Shown piece after piece: positions 58,601-64,000 of a stretch of DNA of 64,000 bases. The stretch comes from Phytopythium helicoides. Its lineage: Eukaryota > Oomycota > Peronosporomycetes > Pythiales > Pythiaceae. Location of the stretch: the NCBI GenBank assembly GCA_024867545.1, contig JANFNE010000016.1, positions 1 through 64,000 on the forward strand, given 5' to 3'. How positions within the stretch are numbered: position 1 is the stretch's first letter; each line of letters starts with the position of its first letter. Below the pieces are notes generated by a model. That model was not told where the DNA came from. It did not search any database and was given only the letters and a program-made list of their open reading frames with translations. Both the position numbers and the translations under genes were made by a program.

Positions 58601-61600
58601 TGTCATCTGGCATCGCATCCAGCGGGACGAGCGGCGCGGTGACGATCAAGTCCGGGACCTCAAGCAGCGCGGGATCGGGCGGGGCCATCACGCTGTCTGT
58701 GGGAGGCGGTGCGTCGGGAAGCGGCGGCACCATCAGCGTGACGAGTGGTGCGACGACGGATGTGGCGACGACGACCCCTGCTGCCAGCGGTGCGGTGACG
58801 GTGCAGTCGGCTGCCGGTTCGGTTGGTGGCGTGGCATCGATGGCATCTTCTGGCGCGATAACGCTGTCTTCAGGCGTTGCGTCTGGCGGCTCGTCGGGTG
58901 CGGTGAGCGTGAAGTCTGGTGCCAGCACGAGCGGCTCGAGCGGTTCAGTGACAGTGAGCGCGAGTAGCGGCAGCGGCACGAGCACTGGCGGCGTAACGAT
59001 TTCGGGCGGCGCTTCGACGAGCTCTGGCGGTGTGGGCGGCACCGTGTCGGTGTCTGCCGGCGCTGGGAGCTCAGGCTCCGGTGGTGGCATCACGCTGGCC
59101 GCCGGTAGCGGTAGCAGCGGCGGTGGTCTGGTGTCGATCGCGAGCGGCGTGTCTACGGCCGGTCAGAGCGGGTCGCTGAAGCTGACGACTGGCGCACAAG
59201 ACGCGGCGTCGACGCCAATATACAGCGTGACGAGCGGCGCGGTGGAGCTGTCGTCCGGCGGTGCGTCGAGCGGCTCAAGCGGTGCGGTGACGATCAAGTC
59301 TGGTGGCGCGACGGGCGGCTCCGGCGGCACGATTTCGGTGTCAGTGGGCAATGGCGCGAGCGGCACAGGCGGAGCGATCAGTCTGACGGCCGGCGTTGGC
59401 GCGTCGACGGGTGGAGCCATCAGCTTGACAGCCGGTGTGGGTGCCACGGCGGGTGGTGCGGTGACCGTGTTGAGCGGTGCTTCTGTATCGGGCTCCTCGA
59501 CGATAAGCGGCGCGGTGTCTATCAAGTCGATGGGGGACAAGTCGTCTGGCGACGCGACGCTGATGTCCGGTGACGTGAGTGCCGGTACGTCCGGCGCGGT
59601 GACGATCGGCTCTGGGTCGAATAGCGCGGGTACGAGCGGCTCTGTGTCTATCGCTGGCGGTTCTTCAACTACGGGAAGCTCGAGCGGCGTGGGAGGCGGG
59701 GTGACTGTTTCCGGCGGCACCACGTTGACGAGCGGGACAGCTGGCGGGTCTGTGTCAGTGTCCAGCGGCTCGGGAACAAGCACGGGCGGCTCGGTGTTGG
59801 TGGCAAGCGGGAGTGCAAGCAGCGCAAGTGGTGTGAGCGGCGCGCTGAGGCTGACGACGGGCCTGTCGGACGGCAGCAGCAGTCCTTCTGGCGCGAGCAG
59901 CGGCGCGGTGGAGCTGTCATCTGGCATCGCATCCAGCGGGACGAGCGGCGCGGTGACGATCAAGTCCGGGACCTCAAGCAGCGCGGGATCGGGCGGGGCC
60001 ATCACGCTGTCTGTGGGAGGCGGTGCGTCGGGAAGCGGCGGCACCATCAGCGTGACGAGTGGTGCGACGACGGATGTGGCGACGACGACCCCTGCTGCCA
60101 GCGGTGCGGTGACGGTGCAGTCGGCTGCCGGTTCGGTTGGTGGCGTGGCATCGATGGCATCTTCTGGCGCGATAACGCTGTCTTCAGGCGTTGCGTCTGG
60201 CGGCTCGTCGGGTGCGGTGAGCGTGAAGTCTGGTGCCAGCACGAGCGGCTCGAGCGGTTCAGTGACAGTGAGCGCGGGAACTGCGAGCGGGGGCTCCGGT
60301 GGTGGCATCACGCTGGCCGCCGGTAGCGGTAGCAGCGGCGGTGGTCTGGTGTCGATCGCGAGCGGCGTGTCTACGGCTGGTCAGAGCGGGTCGCTGAAGC
60401 TGACGACTGGCGCACAAGACGCGGCGTCGACGCCAATATACAGCGTGACGAGCGGCGCGGTGGAGCTGTCGTCCGGCGGTGCGTCGAGCGGCTCAAGCGG
60501 TGCGGTGACGATCAAGTCTGGTGGCGCGACGGGCGGCTCCGGCGGCATGATTTCGGTGTCAGTGGGCAATGGCGCGAGCGGCACAGGCGGAGCGATCAGT
60601 CTGACGGCCGGCGTTGGCGCGTCGACGGGTGGAGCCATCAGCTTGACAGCCGGTGTGGGTGCCACGGCGGGTGGTGCGGTGACCGTGTTGAGCGGTGCTT
60701 CTGTATCGGGCTCCTCGACGATAAGCGGCGCGGTGTCTATCAAGTCGATGGGGGACAAGTCGTCTGGCGACGCGACGCTGATGTCCGGTGACGTGAGTGC
60801 CGGTACGTCCGGCGCGGTGACGATCGGCTCTGGGTCGAATAGCGCGGGTACGAGCGGCTCTGTGTCTATCGCTGGTGGTTCTTCAACTACGGGAAGCTCG
60901 AGCGGCGTGGGAGGCGGGGTGACTGTTTCCGGCGGCACCACGTTGACGAGCGGGACAGCTGGCGGGTCTGTGTCAGTGTCCAGCGGCTCGGGAACAAGCA
61001 CGGGCGGCTCGGTGTTGGTGGCAAGCGGGAGTGCAAGCAGCGCAAGTGGTGTGAGCGGCGCGCTGAGGCTGACGACGGGCCTATCGGACGGCAGCAGCAG
61101 TCCTTCTGGCGCGAGCAGCGGCGCGGTGGAGCTGTCATCTGGCATCGCATCCAGCGGGACGAGCGGCGCGGTGACGATCAAGTCCGGGACCTCAAGCAGC
61201 GCGGGATCGGGCGGGGCCATCACGCTGTCTGTGGGAGGCGGTGCGTCGGGAAGCGGCGGCACCATCAGCGTGACGAGTGGTGCGACGACGGATGTGGCGA
61301 CGACGACCCCTGCTGCCAGCGGTGCGGTGACGGTGCAGTCGGCTGCCGGTTCGGTTGGTGGCGTGGCATCGATGGCATCTTCTGGCGCGATAACGCTGTC
61401 TTCAGGCGTTGCGTCTGGCGGCTCGTCGGGTGCGGTGAGCGTGAAGTCTGGTGCCAGCACGAGCGGCTCGAGCGGTTCAGTGACAGTGAGCGCGGGAACT
61501 GCGAGCGGGGGCTCCGGTGGTGGCATCACGCTGGCCGCCGGTAGCGGTAGCAGCGGCGGTGGTCTGGTGTCGATCGCGAGCGGCGTGTCTACGGCTGGTC

Positions 61601-64000
61601 AGAGCGGGTCGCTGAAGCTGACGACTGGCGCACAAGACGCGGCGTCGACGCCAATATACAGCGTGACGAGCGGCGCGGTGGAGCTGTCGTCCGGCGGTGC
61701 GTCGAGCGGCTCAAGCGGTGCGGTGACGATCAAGTCTGGTGGCGCGACGGGCGGCTCCGGCGGCATGATTTCGGTGTCAGTGGGCAATGGCGCGAGCGGC
61801 ACAGGCGGAGCGATCAGTCTGACGGCCGGCGTTGGCGCGTCGACGGGTGGAGCCATCAGCTTGACAGCCGGTGTGGGTGCCACGGCGGGTGGTGCGGTGA
61901 CCGTGTTGAGCGGTGCTTCTGTATCGGGCTCCTCGACGATAAGCGGCGCGGTGTCTATCAAGTCGATGGGGGACAAGTCGTCTGGCGACGCGACGCTGAT
62001 GTCCGGTGACGTGAGTGCCGGTACGTCCGGCGCGGTGACGATCGGCTCTGGGTCGAATAGCGCGGGTACGAGCGGCTCTGTGTCTATCGCTGGTGGTTCT
62101 TCAACTACGGGAAGCTCGAGCGGCGTGGGAGGCGGGGTGACTGTTTCCGGCGGCACCACGTTGACGAGCGGGACAGCTGGCGGGTCTGTGTCAGTGTCCA
62201 GCGGCTCGGGAACAAGCACGGGCGGCTCGGTGTTGGTGGCAAGCGGGAGTGCAAGCAGCGCAAGTGGTGTGAGCGGCGCGCTGAGGCTGACGACGGGCCT
62301 ATCGGACGGCAGCAGCAGTCCTTCTGGCGCGAGCAGCGGCGCGGTGGAGCTGTCATCTGGCATCGCATCCAGCGGGACGAGCGGCGCGGTGACGATCAAG
62401 TCCGGGACCTCAAGCAGCGCGGGATCGGGCGGGGCCATCACGCTGTCTGTGGGAGGCGGTGCGTCGGGAAGCGGCGGCACCATCAGCGTGACGAGTGGTG
62501 CGACGACGGATGTGGCGACGACGACCCCTGCTGCCAGCGGTGCGGTGACGGTGCAGTCGGCTGCCGGTTCGGTTGGTGGCGTGGCATCGATGGCATCTTC
62601 TGGCGCGATAACGCTGTCTTCAGGCGTTGCGTCTGGCGGCTCGTCGGGTGCGGTGAGCGTGAAGTCTGGTGCCAGCACGAGCGGCTCGAGCGGTTCAGTG
62701 ACAGTGAGCGCGGGAACTGCGAGCGGGGGTTCCGGTGGTGGCATCACGCTGGCCGCCGGTAGCGGTAGCAGCGGCGGTGGTCTGGTGTCGATCGCGAGCG
62801 GCGTGTCTACGGCTGGTCAGAGCGGGTCGCTGAAGCTGACGACTGGCGCACAAGACGCGGCGTCGACGCCAATATACAGCGTGACGAGCGGCGCGGTGGA
62901 GCTGTCGTCCGGCGGTGCGTCGAGCGGCTCAAGCGGTGCGGTGACGATCAAGTCTGGTGGCGCGACGGGCGGCTCCGGCGGCACGATTTCGGTGTCAGTG
63001 GGCAATGGCGCGAGCGGCACAGGCGGAGCGATCAGTCTGACGGCCGGCGTTGGCGCGTCGACGGGTGGAGCCATCAGCTTGACAGCCGGTGTGGGTGCCA
63101 CGGCGGGTGGTGCGGTGACCGTGTTGAGCGGTGCTTCTGTATCGGGCTCCTCGACGATAAGCGGCGCGGTGTCTATCAAGTCGATGGGGGACAAGTCGTC
63201 TGGCGACGCGACGCTGATGTCCGGTGACGTGAGTGCCGGTACGTCCGGCGCGGTGACGATCGGCTCTGGGTCGAATAGCGCGGGTACGAGCGGCTCTGTG
63301 TCTATCGCTGGTGGTTCTTCAACTACGGGAAGCTCGAGCGGCGTGGGAGGCGGGGTGACTGTTTCCGGCGGCACCACGTTGACGAGCGGGACAGCTGGCG
63401 GGTCTGTGTCAGTGTCCAGCGGCTCGGGAACAAGCACGGGCGGCTCGGTGTTGGTGGCAAGCGGGAGTGCAAGCAGCGCAAGTGGTGTGAGCGGCGCATT
63501 GCTGTTGACGACGGGTGTGCCGAACGGCAGCGGCAGCGGCAGCACCAATCCTTCTGGCGCGAGTAGCGGCGCGGTCGAGCTGTCGTCTGGCATCGCGTCC
63601 AGCGGCAGTAGCGGGACGGTGACGATCAAGTCTGGTTCCTCAAGCAGCGCGGGATCCGGCGGCGACATCACGCTGTCGGTGGGCGACGGAGCGTCGGGAA
63701 GCGGGGGTGCCATCAGCCTGACGAGTGGCGCGACGACGAGTACGACGGCACCTGCTGCCAGTGGTGCGGTGACGGTGCAGTCTGCTGCCGGTTCGGCGTT
63801 GGGTGTGACGTCTGCGGCGTCTTCTGGCGCGATAACGCTGTCTTCTGGCGCTTCCTCCGGTGGCTCGTCAGGTACGGTGAGCGTGAAGTCTGGTCCCAGC
63901 ACGAGCGGCTCGAGCGGTGCGGTGACTGTGAGCGCGGGCAGTGGCAGCGGGACGAGCACTGGTGGCGTGACGATCTCGGGCGGCGCTTCGACGAGCTCTG
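46693..64000 (+). CDS. Beta-solenoid repeat protein, segment with end of array B and array C (3' end outside window)
   Basis: The frame is open from just after the extra base at 46,692 to the right edge, 5,769 codons, with no stop in any repeat unit I translated. It covers B copies 5 (part), 6 and 7 and all of array C. C units include TTGAQDAASTPIYSVTSG, AVSIKSMGDKSSGDATLMSG and GAVTVQSAAGSVGG. Lys is slightly more frequent than in arrays A and B, and there is still no Cys. The last copy diverges from about 63,497 onward, so non-array sequence, and perhaps the true C-terminus, may follow soon after the window. There is no own start, so I regard it as a continuation of the upstream coding region. 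Confidence 0.78.
49681..64000 (+). repeat. Tandem array C: 1,314-bp (long) and 1,218-bp (short) super-repeats
   Basis: Phased on gcaccatcag, anchors fall at 49721, 50939, 52157, 53471, 54785, 56099, 57413, 58727, 60041, 61259, 62477 and, diverged, 63707. Spacings are 1,218 twice, 1,314 six times, 1,218 twice, then 1,230. Long copies have a 111-bp block (two subunits, VTISGGASTSSGGVGG and TVSVSAGAG) after GSVTVSA, where short copies have 15 bp (GTASG). The 1,230 spacing comes from a 12-bp addition in the last copy (SGSGS before TNPSGA). All lengths are multiples of three. The last, partial copy is clearly diverged and carries the long-form block. Confidence 0.96.

Noticed and set aside
1..64000. 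CRISPR array, transposon or satellite DNA
   Set aside because: Units are long, adjacent, frame-preserving and coding, with no spacers, terminal inverted repeats, transposase or reverse transcriptase.

Overview
The window is essentially one kind of sequence: a GC-rich, plus-strand coding stretch for an enormous Ser/Gly/Val repeat protein (or two adjacent ones). The correct reading frame has almost no Cys, Trp, Tyr or Phe. It is a chain of roughly 13-20 residue units, each a short alternating strand such as SVSVSG or DVTVVSG followed by a Gly/Ser/Thr turn, as expected for a beta-solenoid fibre. No tRNA, rRNA, CRISPR array, insertion sequence, promoter or terminator is visible. Neither end of the coding region is inside the window.

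Layout. (1) 1-36,360: 13 copies plus a partial 14th of a 2,748-bp (916-residue) super-repeat, here called A. Copies 1-8 form one nearly identical subfamily and copies 10-13 a second. Copy 9, between them, is degenerate, with frameshifts and a stop codon. (2) 36,384-37,018: a unique C-terminal-type module ending in a peptidase S74 / intramolecular chaperone auto-processing (ICA) domain. It has the Ser-Asp-x-x-x-Lys self-cleavage motif and a GVIAQQ...EYV core, and is split by three single-base losses in homopolymers. (3) 37,019-about 41,186: older, non-amplified repeats of the same style, with more varied codons, continuing in frame from the ICA domain. (4) 41,187-49,680: about 6.8 copies of a 1,251-bp (417-residue) super-repeat, B. 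(5) 49,681-64,000: 11 spacings of a 1,314/1,218-bp (438/406-residue) super-repeat, C, ending in a divergent copy at the right edge.

Reading frame. If small indels are discounted, a single plus-strand frame runs from edge to edge (about 21,300 codons). Six of the breaks are +1 insertions lying exactly where repeat copies carry alternative variants; the observed sequence is the left part of one variant joined to the right part of the other. That pattern suggests consensus merging of near-identical repeats at least as much as real mutation.

Organism. High GC, G/C-ending codons, no visible introns and the pairing of solenoid repeats with an S74/ICA domain suggest a stramenopile eukaryote (oomycete, brown alga or diatom). 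This rests on remembered architecture, not a search. A bacterium or large DNA virus is not excluded. By analogy with phage tail spikes and fibres, where ICA domains trimerise beta-helical fibres and then cut themselves off, the product would be a very long surface or extracellular fibre; this function is inferred.
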